This document shows, one piece after another, positions 54,452 to 62,678 of a stretch of 64,000 bases of DNA. Source of the stretch: Halanaerobiales bacterium (GTDB taxonomy: Bacteria > Bacillota > Halanaerobiia > Halanaerobiales > DTU029); contig JAKSCG010000150.1 of NCBI GenBank assembly GCA_022360715.1, forward strand, positions 1 to 64,000. The letters are read 5' to 3'. The position numbers and the translations under genes were made by a program. Position 1 is the stretch's first letter. Each line of letters starts with the position of its first letter. A model generated the notes under the pieces. The model was not told the DNA's origin. It did no database searches and saw nothing but the letters and a program-made list of their open reading frames with translations.

Positions 54452-55830
54452 TGGCTACTGAAGAAAGCTTTTTAAAAAAATTAGCAGAATTTAATCATGA
54501 GTTTCAATTACTCGGTATTCTCCTACAATACCCGGAAAAGATCGATGAGGTAGCAGATACACTGGAAACAAGACATTTCCTCAATCCACAAGCCCAGTTA
54601 ATCTATGAAATCTTATTAAATCAATTCCAGGATAATAGCAGTATTTCCAAGACCAGGTTATTTGTTAAACTAAAAAAAGACGGGATTATTAAACATCCGG
54701 AAGAGATAATTGAACGGTTGACCTCTGGTTTCAACACTATTGATGAGTTAATGCCGGTTATTGACCTGATCAAGCGGAATTATCAAAAACATTTGCTCTT
54801 AAAAGTTGCCCAGCGGCTGGAAGACCTCGTTAAAAATACTGACCTGAATGTTGGCGAATACCAGGCCCGGGCCCAAGAGCTAGTCTTTGAAGCCACTAAT
54901 GAATCAACTGACCTGGAAAAACATATCTTTACCCTGGAAGAGGCCCTGATGAAATCCTTTCAGGCCTATATCGACCGGAAACACAATCGGGCTGACATAG
55001 GTTTGCGGAGCGGTTTTATCTCCCTGGACAACCTAATCGGTGGTTTTAAGAAAGCCCATCTCAATGTAATTGCGGCCTCGACCAGCATGGGAAAAACCGC
55101 GTTTGCCCTCAATATTGCTAAAAATGTTGTGAAAAGACAGGTGCCGGTTGCAATTATCAGCCTGGAGATGGATGCCCAGGAAATTGTTGACCGGATGATT
55201 ATTCAAGAAGCCGGGATCAATGGCTGGAAGTACACACAGGGTGAAACCAGTGAAGAAGAGGACCAGCGGATCTCGAAGGCTTTAGATAATCTGGATGAAC
55301 TACCCCTAATAATCTCTGATGAAAGGGGCCTGAATATGGCCCAGATCAGGGCACGGTTACGTAAATTCAAGTCCCAATTCGGCGAACTGGGACTGGTTAT
55401 AATTGATTACCTCCAGATGATCCAGCTACCGGAAGAACAATCACTCAATACATCCCGGGCGGTCGGCCAGACTGTCCTCCAGATGAGAAACCTGGCTTCT
55501 GAACTGAATGTACCGATTATCCTTGTCTCACAGATCAGCCGTAGCTTTACTCACCGTCAGGATAAAAGACCGGTCCTATCGGATCTGAGGGATTCCGGGA
55601 ATATTGAGGAGATTGCCGACGGGGTCATCTTCCTCTACCGCCATGCCCATACCAGTGCTGCGGCCAGGGAAGAAGCGGAAGAACAAGGGACAGCTAATGA
55701 CACCGATGTGATCATCGCTAAACAACGAACAGGTCAGACCGGCTCTATTAAACTATATTTTGAAGACAAGTACATTCGCTTTATTGATCCGGAAAATTTA
55801 TCACTGGAGGCGAGTATGCCCCGTGTTTAA
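54451..55830 (+). CDS. dnaB: Replicative DNA helicase (DnaB family)
   Basis: Hexameric 5'-3' helicase, 459 residues. The N-terminal DnaB domain (about 10-115) is followed by a RecA-like domain. Its Walker A reads ASTSMGKT (about 209-216) where DnaB proteins commonly have ARPSMGKT. Walker B is LVIIDYLQMI; SQISRSF, DLRDSGNIEEIADGVIFLYR and IIAKQRTGQTG follow as usual. It starts at the ATG overlapping the stop of the DnaD-domain gene. No rplI or other usual dnaB neighbour is present, so whether this is the main replicative helicase or an accessory paralogue is open. Confidence 0.9.
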   Translation: MATEESFLKKLAEFNHEFQLLGILLQYPEKIDEVADTLETRHFLNPQAQLIYEILLNQFQDNSSISKTRLFVKLKKDGIIKHPEEIIERLTSGFNTIDELMPVIDLIKRNYQKHLLLKVAQRLEDLVKNTDLNVGEYQARAQELVFEATNESTDLEKHIFTLEEALMKSFQAYIDRKHNRADIGLRSGFISLDNLIGGFKKAHLNVIAASTSMGKTAFALNIAKNVVKRQVPVAIISLEMDAQEIVDRMIIQEAGINGWKYTQGETSEEEDQRISKALDNLDELPLIISDERGLNMAQIRARLRKFKSQFGELGLVIIDYLQMIQLPEEQSLNTSRAVGQTVLQMRNLASELNVPIILVSQISRSFTHRQDKRPVLSDLRDSGNIEEIADGVIFLYRHAHTSAAAREEAEEQGTANDTDVIIAKQRTGQTGSIKLYFEDKYIRFIDPENLSLEASMPRV

Positions 55831-56011
55831 TAAAGACAGCATTGATCTGAAAATTATTCTCTCTTTTACCAATGCCTATGAAGAATTATATGAAAAAGGA
55901 GAGATCACCGAAGAACAGTTACACGGTGTTCTCTCCCTGTTAGAACATTATCAGCAATACTCATCTGAGGAGTTTAAAAAACAATTGGAGAATATCATCA
56001 ATAACCCTTAA
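55823..56011 (+). CDS. Small helical protein coupled to the helicase gene
   Basis: 62 residues, MFNKDSIDLKIILSF, then a charged helical part with EKGEITEEQLHGVLSLLEHY. Starts at a GTG inside the last codons of dnaB, overlapping it by 8 bp, about 12 nt after GGAGG. It ends just before the convergent amidohydrolase gene. Not recognised; overlap and spacing suggest cotranslation with the helicase. Confidence 0.65.
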   Translation: MFNKDSIDLKIILSFTNAYEELYEKGEITEEQLHGVLSLLEHYQQYSSEEFKKQLENIINNP

Positions 56012-56020
56012 CTACCGCCG

Positions 56021-57052
56021 TTAAATCTTCAAGAGTCTTTGCACATTTTTTAATAGGATATGCTCGCGGGCCACTTGATTATTTTCGGTGGCCAGTAGTA
56101 CCCTTGAAAGGGTAATTGCCTGGGGTAAAGCTGGCCAGTCCGAGCCAAATAACAATCTTTCATGGCCAACTTCATTGATTAAATACTTAATACTGTCGGC
56201 TGATTGACAGGATAATTCGGCATAAGTAGCCGGAAACTTTTTCATATACTCTGCCACCAGCTTATATTCGGCAATCCCGCTATGCCCGAAGATAAACTTA
56301 AAATCAGTCGGTAGTTTCTTTAATAATTCCCCAAAAATCTCTACCCTGGTCGATTTTAATAATTTCCACATCAACTTGGATGTGTTTTCAACCTTATAAT
56401 GGGTTAAGGAACCGGTATGAAGAATTACCGGTAATCCGGCCTCATGACACAGCTTGAGCGCATCAATAAGTGGCTGAAAATCACCCTTTAATTCCATGTC
56501 GGTTATTTTTAGCTTATATCCCTTAGCCCCGAGTTTTTGATACTGCGGGATCTTTTTCTTTATTTCCGGGTCATGGGGATGAACCGAACAATACGGGATA
56601 AAGTGGTCCGGGTAATCTTTAGCTACTTGCAAGGCCTCTAATGAACGGTCATATTTGCTGCTACTGATCGGTAGAACTACACTCTTTTTAATCATGTTCT
56701 CCTGTTGGGACTTAAAGCAATTCTGATAAGTCCCCCCATTGACCATATCCTTAAAGATGTTATATCCCTTCAGGGAAAAATTGATTACGGCCAAAATACC
56801 CTTTTTCTTTTCATCCGGATCAATCTTAGTCCAGTAGGGTACTGATAAATCCATTTTTTCTATCGCCGGCAAGGTTAAATATTTTACTTTCTTCCCCTTG
56901 GTCTTGGGATCAATCACCTTAAGCGGCAAGAGATTGGACATATGGGTATGTGCATCAATAATATCCAACTTCTCCGGATAGTCAATTACAAAATCCCCTT
57001 GCTCATTTAATTTTAAATACTGCTCTTTTTTAACAAATTCCTCTTTTTGCAT
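56021..57052 (-). CDS. Amidohydrolase-family protein (TIM barrel)
   Basis: 343 residues. The metal-binding DAHTHMSNL near 30-38 is followed by IPYCSVHPHDPEI, VILHTGSLTHY, FIFGHSGIAEY and LLFGSDWPALP, the usual order of His/Asp ligands of Amidohydro_2 proteins. The ATG at 57052 lies 7 nt after GGGGTGG; a GTG at 57064 is within that site. Downstream of a TetR regulator, 30 bp apart, so probably controlled by it. Distinct from the amidohydrolase at 17191-18126. Reaction unknown. Confidence 0.85.
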   Translation of the reverse strand: MQKEEFVKKEQYLKLNEQGDFVIDYPEKLDIIDAHTHMSNLLPLKVIDPKTKGKKVKYLTLPAIEKMDLSVPYWTKIDPDEKKKGILAVINFSLKGYNIFKDMVNGGTYQNCFKSQQENMIKKSVVLPISSSKYDRSLEALQVAKDYPDHFIPYCSVHPHDPEIKKKIPQYQKLGAKGYKLKITDMELKGDFQPLIDALKLCHEAGLPVILHTGSLTHYKVENTSKLMWKLLKSTRVEIFGELLKKLPTDFKFIFGHSGIAEYKLVAEYMKKFPATYAELSCQSADSIKYLINEVGHERLLFGSDWPALPQAITLSRVLLATENNQVAREHILLKNVQRLLKI

Positions 57053-57082
57053 CAAAGTTCCCACCCCTTTTAGTTAATCAAC

Positions 57083-57679
57083 TTACCTTATTTTCATACC
57101 ATTAATTAAAATATCCAGGATTTGAGGTAATATTATATGCAACTCTTCTCCTTGCGCAAACGGATAATATTCAATACTGGTAAAGCATGATATGATTGTA
57201 TAGGCAGCGGTTTTAATATTTAGGTCTTTACGCAGTTCACCTTTTTTAATATATGCGGCTAATATCTCTTCAAATAAGTGATAACTTTTGGGAATCTCCT
57301 CTTTCAAGACCTCTTTACGGACTTCCTGTGGGCATTGATTAATAAATTTATCTTTTAAGCCGGTTAAACGGGTCTCAAATTTACGTGCCTCTTCTAACAT
57401 CTGCAGTAGATAACCCCGGAAATCTAACTTGTCCCGGTCTTTTTTTACTTGATGCAAAGCCTGCTTTTTCTGATCGACAATTTGGCTAAACAGATACTTA
57501 TACAGGTCATCTTTATCCTTAAAATATTGATAAAAACTCCCTTTGGAAATATCAGCCCGTTTAACTATATTATCGATCGTCACCTTTTGATAGTGGGTTT
57601 TGGAAAATTCCCCGATCGCCGCCTCAATTATTTTATTCCTCTTTTCCGCCGGTAGATTAAAAAATGTGTTTTTCGGCAT
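57083..57679 (-). CDS. TetR/AcrR-family transcriptional regulator
   Basis: 198 residues. The N-terminal TetR helix-turn-helix (about 12-60) contains VTIDNIVKRADISKGSFYQYFKDKDDL; the C-terminal part is helical and ligand-binding. It probably represses its own operon through the tandem palindromes at 57802-57834. The ribosome-binding site overlaps the stop of a 31-residue frame upstream, which suggests translational coupling. Confidence 0.92.
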   Translation of the reverse strand: MPKNTFFNLPAEKRNKIIEAAIGEFSKTHYQKVTIDNIVKRADISKGSFYQYFKDKDDLYKYLFSQIVDQKKQALHQVKKDRDKLDFRGYLLQMLEEARKFETRLTGLKDKFINQCPQEVRKEVLKEEIPKSYHLFEEILAAYIKKGELRKDLNIKTAAYTIISCFTSIEYYPFAQGEELHIILPQILDILINGMKIR

Positions 57680-57683
57680 ACTT

Positions 57684-57779
57684 TCATCCCTTCTTTAAAA
57701 ATCCTGTTTGTTCGGAGGAGACCAAGATTAGAGAGCCAATAACGGAGATAATTACTGCCATAAAAAAATCTTGCCTCAT
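57684..57779 (-). CDS. 31-residue membrane peptide upstream of tetR
   Basis: MRQDFFMAVIISVIGSLILV, then SSEQTGFLKKG: a single hydrophobic helix (about residues 5-21) with a basic tail. GGAGGGAGCGC stands right before the ATG, an excellent ribosome-binding site, and the frame ends 4 bp before the tetR start. It is the first frame of the transcript starting near 57825. Small-protein or leader-peptide function; unknown. Confidence 0.6.
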   Translation of the reverse strand: MRQDFFMAVIISVIGSLILVSSEQTGFLKKG

Positions 57780-57801
57780 GCGCTCCCTCCTGATTGTATA
57801 T

Positions 57802-57834
57802 TATGACTATTAAGTCATATGACCCGCAGTCATA
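57802..57834 (-). promoter_or_regulatory. Tandem palindromic operator of the TetR operon
   Basis: Two overlapping inverted repeats: TATGACT-ATTA-AGTCATA (57802-57819) and TATGAC-CCGCA-GTCATA (57818-57834), sharing TA. They overlap the -10 end and transcription start of the promoter at 57832-57860, the classic position for a TetR-type repressor. Confidence 0.75.
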
Positions 57835-57860
57835 ATACCACATTTTCTACCCCCTGTCAA
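57832..57860 (-). promoter_or_regulatory. Promoter of the small peptide/tetR/amidohydrolase operon
   Basis: Minus strand TTGACA (57860-57855), exactly 17 bp, TATTAT (57837-57832). Confidence 0.78.
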
Positions 57861-57877
57861 CTCTTTATTAAAATTCT

Positions 57878-58474
57878 TTATAATTCCTTAAATCCGATTT
57901 TATTTAACTCTTTTTTTTCCTTATCATAGTATTCTTTTATTAAAATATTATATTCATCTTCATTTATTATATTTTCATGAAGCAAATTAACTAGCTTATA
58001 TTTGTAATCCTCGATATTAACTGAATATATTGTGTTGGTGTATTTATTTTTTAAATAAGTATCTCTGTGTGTGATTAATTTTTCCATGAAATCTTCAACA
58101 TAATGGAGATCAGGCTTATCCTTAAAAATATGGATAAAAGATTGATTACTACATTCAATTAAGATTTTATCCTGCTTGTAATACAGGTACATATAAACTA
58201 ATAAGGCATAAATAGGTAACGTTTTAATTATATCACCTAAAAATGACTTGATATTATTATAATCAGTGATCAATAAAAAGATAATTGTAAGTAGGATTAA
58301 TAGTATTATAAAGATACTACTATTTTGAGATATGTAATGTTTCTCTTTTGTAATTTTTTCATAGGGAACAAAAGTTTCTTTCTTTAAAAACGCTTGGCTT
58401 TTTGTAACATATAAACCCTCATCTTTTATCATATAAGTGTTTTTCGTACCACAATGTTTTTGTACCAGTTTCAT
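57878..58474 (-). CDS. Unknown membrane protein, SHOCT-like tail
   Basis: 198 residues, AT-rich codon use compared with neighbours. Two hydrophobic helices (about 54-71 and 84-98) separate an N-terminal beta-rich segment from a cytoplasmic part. The C-terminal 40 residues (YKLVNLLHENIINEDEYNIL) resemble a short oligomerisation motif (SHOCT-like). GGAGGG precedes the ATG. Family not recognised; the base composition hints at acquisition by transfer. Confidence 0.75.
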   Translation of the reverse strand: MKLVQKHCGTKNTYMIKDEGLYVTKSQAFLKKETFVPYEKITKEKHYISQNSSIFIILLILLTIIFLLITDYNNIKSFLGDIIKTLPIYALLVYMYLYYKQDKILIECSNQSFIHIFKDKPDLHYVEDFMEKLITHRDTYLKNKYTNTIYSVNIEDYKYKLVNLLHENIINEDEYNILIKEYYDKEKKELNKIGFKEL

Positions 58475-58572
58475 TAAAAATCCCTCCAGTTTAATTCATA
58501 TTTACATCTGCCTGTGCAATATCTTATTCCTTTTAGCTTTAATTTACCAGCTCTATTATACCTATTAAAAGC

Positions 58573-58603
58573 AAAAAAAGGAGTCACTTAAAGAAACTCC
58601 TTT
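58573..58603 (-). terminator. Terminator of the third CUT1 operon
   Basis: AAAGGAGT (58577-58584) and ACTCCTTT (58596-58603) form an 8-bp stem followed on the minus strand by a T-tract, about 40 bp after the last permease stop. Confidence 0.8.
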
Positions 58604-58641
58604 CAAAACAAGATACTGGTCACAACAATTGGAATACTTAA

Positions 58642-59487
58642 CTATTTAATGGCCCCGGTAGTTAAACCCTTAACAAAATTTTTACCGACAAAAGCAAAGA
58701 AAACAAGCGGGGGAATAGCAGTTACCATTGCCCCGGCAGTTAACAGGCCCCAATCAACATTATACTGTGTTATAAAACGGGCCAATCCAACCGGTAAGGT
58801 TTTTAACTCTTCATCGAGAATAAAAGTATTAGCAAATAAAAATTCGGTCCAGGAAGTTAAAAAGGCATAGATGGCAACTGTCGCCATTCCCGGTGCGGCA
58901 AGTGGGATAAAGATTTTATATAAAGTCTTAAATTGGCTGGCTCCGTCAATGGCGGCAGCTTCTTCGATTGCCATTGGGATAGTACCAAAGAATGTTTTTA
59001 ATAGCCACACCCCAAAAGGTGCACAGATCGTTACATTGATTATGATCAGGCTCCATAAGTTATTAATTAGAGAAAAACTACTCATTACTTTATATAAAGG
59101 GATCAGGATTAGAACCTGAGGAAAGATATAAGCTACTAATATTAGTTTGGAAATTAAGTTCTTCCCGGGATAACTACAGCGGTAAATACTATATCCGCCT
59201 AATGAAGCCAAAATTACCGTGATCAGCATTGTCCAGAAGGCAACATAAAAACTATTCCATAAATACTGACCATAATCCGATGCCGCAAATAAGTTGCTGT
59301 AATGGTTAACGGTCCATTTTTCCGGAACAAAAGTAGGAATTGCCCGAATTAATTCATCCGTTGGTTTGACTGAAGAGATAAAAATCCAATAAAAAGGTAG
59401 GATTATCACCCCCAGTAAAAGGAGAATCAGAACATACTTTAGAACCGCCCTCTTTTTTGATTTGCTTTTTCTTTTGATAAAACTCAC
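58642..59487 (-). CDS. Carbohydrate ABC transporter permease (CUT1, MalG type)
   Basis: 281 residues, six helices, EAA loop EEAAAIDGASQFKTLYKIFIP near 177-197. The start is unclear: GTG at 59487 lies inside the ribosome-binding site GGGGGTGA, and exactly 5 nt after that site comes ATC (59478); no ATG or TTG fits. Last gene of its operon. Confidence 0.92.
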   Translation of the reverse strand: MSFIKRKSKSKKRAVLKYVLILLLLGVIILPFYWIFISSVKPTDELIRAIPTFVPEKWTVNHYSNLFAASDYGQYLWNSFYVAFWTMLITVILASLGGYSIYRCSYPGKNLISKLILVAYIFPQVLILIPLYKVMSSFSLINNLWSLIIINVTICAPFGVWLLKTFFGTIPMAIEEAAAIDGASQFKTLYKIFIPLAAPGMATVAIYAFLTSWTEFLFANTFILDEELKTLPVGLARFITQYNVDWGLLTAGAMVTAIPPLVFFAFVGKNFVKGLTTGAIK

Positions 59488-59491
59488 CCCC

Positions 59492-60406
59492 TTAGTTTAA
59501 AAAGTTGTCTTCTCTAAATGTTGGTTCAATCTTGAAATAAAATACAACAAATACGGACAGAAAAAGAAATAAGATAACTGCTGCGGCTGAAGCTTTATTC
59601 ATCGCATACTCCTGAAAGGCTTTCTGGTAAACAAAGACCGGAATGGTCTCGGTAGCACCGGCAGGCCCCCCTCTGGTTAACATATAGATAACATCAAAAA
59701 TATTGATTGACCATAGTGTTCCGATTAAACCCAGAACCGATAAGGTTGGTCGCATCATCGGAAAAGTAATGTAGATAAACTTCTGGAAGCTATTTGCCCC
59801 GTCAATCGAAGCTGCATTATATTGCTCAACGGGGATTGTCTGTAAAGCCGCCAGGATGATAATCGCCAAAAACGGGAACCACCGCCAGGTATTAATGAAA
59901 ATAACCGTTGGCATCGCTAGCTGGAAAGAACCTAAAAAATCAATAGGCTGTTCAACAAAATTAAATAACTGTAAAATATAATTTAAAATACCGAAAGAGG
60001 AATTTAGTATCCATCTCCAGATTATTGCCAGGACAATAGTCGGTATAATCCAGGATAAGATAATCCATATCCTGACGAAACTTTTACCTTTAAACTGCTG
60101 ATTGATGATTAACGCGGTCGTAAAACCGAGGATTAATTGCAAAAGGGCATTACCAATCGTCCAAATCATACTCTTACCCATCGCTGTCCAAAATTCAACA
60201 TCTGTAATCAATTCTATATAATTACTAATTCCTACAAAATTAGAATTGATACCTAAAAAGTCAACATCGGTTAAACTCATCCAGATCGAGCTAATTAGGG
60301 GATAAACAATCATAACAACAATCCATAACAATAATGGCGCAATTAACACAATTCCAAATAAGCTTGTATTATTCCAACCAGATTTTATTTTGATTTTGAG
60401 TTGCAT
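59492..60406 (-). CDS. Carbohydrate ABC transporter permease (CUT1, MalF/UgpA type)
   Basis: About 304 residues, six helices, with an EAA-like loop (VEQYNAASIDGANSFQKFIY) near 200. The open frame extends to 60469 but that part is the hairpin between the genes; the ATG at 60406 has GAGGTGA 5 nt upstream and gives MQLKIKIKSGW. Works with the binding protein upstream and the MalG-type permease downstream. Confidence 0.93.
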   Translation of the reverse strand: MQLKIKIKSGWNNTSLFGIVLIAPLLLWIVVMIVYPLISSIWMSLTDVDFLGINSNFVGISNYIELITDVEFWTAMGKSMIWTIGNALLQLILGFTTALIINQQFKGKSFVRIWIILSWIIPTIVLAIIWRWILNSSFGILNYILQLFNFVEQPIDFLGSFQLAMPTVIFINTWRWFPFLAIIILAALQTIPVEQYNAASIDGANSFQKFIYITFPMMRPTLSVLGLIGTLWSINIFDVIYMLTRGGPAGATETIPVFVYQKAFQEYAMNKASAAAVILFLFLSVFVVFYFKIEPTFREDNFLN

Positions 60407-60436
60407 CGGCTTCACCTCTTTTGGAGAAGATTTCTT

Positions 60437-60466
60437 GAAGAGAGGAGGTGAGTCACTCCTCTCTTC
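60437..60466 (-). other. Hairpin after the third CUT1 binding-protein gene
   Basis: GAAGAGAGGAG (60437-60447) and CTCCTCTCTTC (60456-60466) form a perfect 11-bp stem with an 8-nt loop, 8 nt after the binding-protein stop. Third case of this arrangement among CUT1 operons in the window. Confidence 0.72.
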
Positions 60467-60474
60467 CACAATGA

Positions 60475-61770
60475 TTATTTAATTGCTTCCTTCATTTTTT
60501 CTTCGCCCCATTTAATTGCTTCTTCTGGCGATAAACCCTTCACAACCATTTCCTGGACAGTTTGGGCCAGAATATATTGACCGGCAATCTTACCGATATT
60601 CTGGTTGACACTTTGATGATTAAACCCAAATAATCTCCCATATTCGCTTTGTTCGATCATTAGTTTAACCAGGTCCTGGTATTGCGCAACAATGGGATTT
60701 GACCAGAAACTTTCTGAGTTAAGGGTAGCGTTAGTAACCGGCAAAAATAGTCCCGGTTCCATCGAAAACCATTTCCCGTTTACCTCTGGTTCATATAAAT
60801 AGTTAAGGAATTTTTTAACTGCGGCCAGCTTTGCTTGGTCCGTAGTTAAAATCATCATTCCGTTTGGATAGTAAATACTACCCCTTTGACCATCTGCCGG
60901 ATATGGTACAGGAGCAACCCCGAGATTACTTCCGTCTACACCGGACTCTTCTTCAAAGGGACTTAAAAATTGTCCTTTTTCAATAGCAATGGCGATGGTC
61001 CCATTGTTAAAAGCCAATTGGGGCTCAGCCCAACTCCAGCCGGTAATACCTTGTGGTGAATGGTCTACTAGCTGCTGATAAAACTCGAAGGTTCGGACTG
61101 TTTTGGGATTGTCAAAAACAATTTCTCCATTTTCATTGAAAATTTGATGCGAACCACCGGCAATCATGAAGGAATAAATCGCCTGATCTGTATACATATG
61201 GTAGCTTGCCGGAACACCAATCCCGGTAATCCCGTTTTCTTCAAGCTGTTCAATTGTTGTTAATAATTGCTCCCAAGTCCGGGGAGGATTATCGGGATCA
61301 AGGCCGGCTTGTGCAAATAAATCTTTTCTGTACCACATCATGTGAATCATCCCATATGTTGGGATTGCCCAGATATGCCCATCATAAGCATAAGGCTTAA
61401 CTGCGGCCTCAATAAAGTCATACTTTTGATCCAGTTCCATGAACAGTTCGTCAACTGGCTGAACTGCCCCGGTCTGTTTAATCACTGTTGTAAAATCAGG
61501 TAGAGTGAATAATATTTCTGGTGCCTGTCTAGCCTGGATTGCTGCTATCGTTTTTTGGTAAGCATTCATCCAGTCAAGGACTTGTTGTTTGACAAATATA
61601 TCGGGGTTATTTTGATTAAATTGGTCAATAACCTCTTGAAAGACTTTTACCCGGTGAGGGGGTTGTTCCATATGCCAGATTTTAATTTCAACCTGTTGGC
61701 CGAATACAGCAAAACTTACAACTCCCACTAAAAAACCCATTACTAGCAATATTGATCCGACTTTTTTCAT
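60475..61770 (-). CDS. Extracellular sugar-binding protein of CUT1 ABC transporter
   Basis: 431 residues, signal peptide about 1-24 ending VFG. Family-1 solute-binding fold: VEIKIWHMEQPPHRV near the start, WAIPTYGMIHMMWYRKDLF (the typical YNK-type segment), and AFNNGTIAIAIEKGQF. AAGGAGG precedes the ATG. It follows a kinase and a SIS-domain gene in the same direction and precedes two permeases. Sugar unknown. Confidence 0.93.
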   Translation of the reverse strand: MKKVGSILLVMGFLVGVVSFAVFGQQVEIKIWHMEQPPHRVKVFQEVIDQFNQNNPDIFVKQQVLDWMNAYQKTIAAIQARQAPEILFTLPDFTTVIKQTGAVQPVDELFMELDQKYDFIEAAVKPYAYDGHIWAIPTYGMIHMMWYRKDLFAQAGLDPDNPPRTWEQLLTTIEQLEENGITGIGVPASYHMYTDQAIYSFMIAGGSHQIFNENGEIVFDNPKTVRTFEFYQQLVDHSPQGITGWSWAEPQLAFNNGTIAIAIEKGQFLSPFEEESGVDGSNLGVAPVPYPADGQRGSIYYPNGMMILTTDQAKLAAVKKFLNYLYEPEVNGKWFSMEPGLFLPVTNATLNSESFWSNPIVAQYQDLVKLMIEQSEYGRLFGFNHQSVNQNIGKIAGQYILAQTVQEMVVKGLSPEEAIKWGEEKMKEAIK

Positions 61771-61915
61771 TATATCCTCCTTTTATTTAAAATCCTGGTT
61801 AAACTGCCTTACCCTTGCTCAAAAATTGAAGAATAAACCGAAGTAAATTACTATTTTACCACCTCCCCTTGATCAGATCGGAGCAGGTCAATTTAAATTT
61901 GGAAACAGCCATTAC

Positions 61916-62662
61916 TCAATAGGTCATGTATTTAATAACACCCTTATATTCCTGTAGCATTTTTTTGTTATGACATTCTCCCCCATCTAGACTACTGCTT
62001 AAATAGACTGGCGGGGTGATCCCTTGATCCAGTAGGTTTCCGACAGTTTGTGTAACAACAGCATTTAAGATTAAAGCCCCAGAAACTGTTGATACAGGAC
62101 CGACCTTTTGTTTAAAATGTTCAAACTCGATGACGGCATCACCTTTTTTAGCACCATTGTCAAGAACAAGATCGGCTATTTCAAATAAGCGCTTTCCGGA
62201 CTTATGTCTTGAGACCACATTGCGCGAATACCTAAGTCCAGTTAGGGCCATAACATAAACACCCCTTTCTTTGGCAATTAGAGCCATTTCAATCGGAAAG
62301 TTATTACGGCCTCCTGTCGAAAAAATCAACAAAAGATCATTTGCTTTAATATTGTGTTCATCAAAAATTATCTCAGCATAGCCACTCATATTTTCAATCT
62401 TCGACGTTTTAGTAACAGGTACTTCATTCAACCACATTCCCGCCGGGAATATGCCATTAATTAACATTAAGCCCCCGGCTCGATAAAATATCTCAGCGGT
62501 TAAAGCGGCCGAATGGGTGCACCCGATCGCCCAAATAGTTCGTTTATCTACGATCGCTTCGGTCAAAATAGTACTGGCTTCTTTAATTTTATCAAGTTGT
62601 GAATCTTCCAACCAATTAATTAGATTTTTAATCTGCTCAAAATATCTCTCTGCACCACTCAT
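61916..62662 (-). CDS. SIS-domain protein (UPF0309 type)
   Basis: 248 residues with a sugar-isomerase (SIS) fold: TIWAIGCTHSAALTAEIFYRAGG is the phosphosugar-binding loop region, followed by LLLIFSTGGRNNFPIEMALIAKERG. SIS proteins bind or isomerise phosphosugars, often amino-sugar phosphates. It lies 16 bp after the FGGY kinase gene and 145 bp before the transporter genes, so it likely acts on the kinase product or senses it. Exact reaction unknown. Confidence 0.88.
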   Translation of the reverse strand: MSGAERYFEQIKNLINWLEDSQLDKIKEASTILTEAIVDKRTIWAIGCTHSAALTAEIFYRAGGLMLINGIFPAGMWLNEVPVTKTSKIENMSGYAEIIFDEHNIKANDLLLIFSTGGRNNFPIEMALIAKERGVYVMALTGLRYSRNVVSRHKSGKRLFEIADLVLDNGAKKGDAVIEFEHFKQKVGPVSTVSGALILNAVVTQTVGNLLDQGITPPVYLSSSLDGGECHNKKMLQEYKGVIKYMTY

Positions 62663-62678
62663 AATTATTTCTCCCCCT

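Noticed and set aside
60407-60469. N-terminal extension of the MalF-type permease
   Set aside because: It is translation of the intergenic hairpin; a good ribosome-binding site precedes the ATG at 60406.
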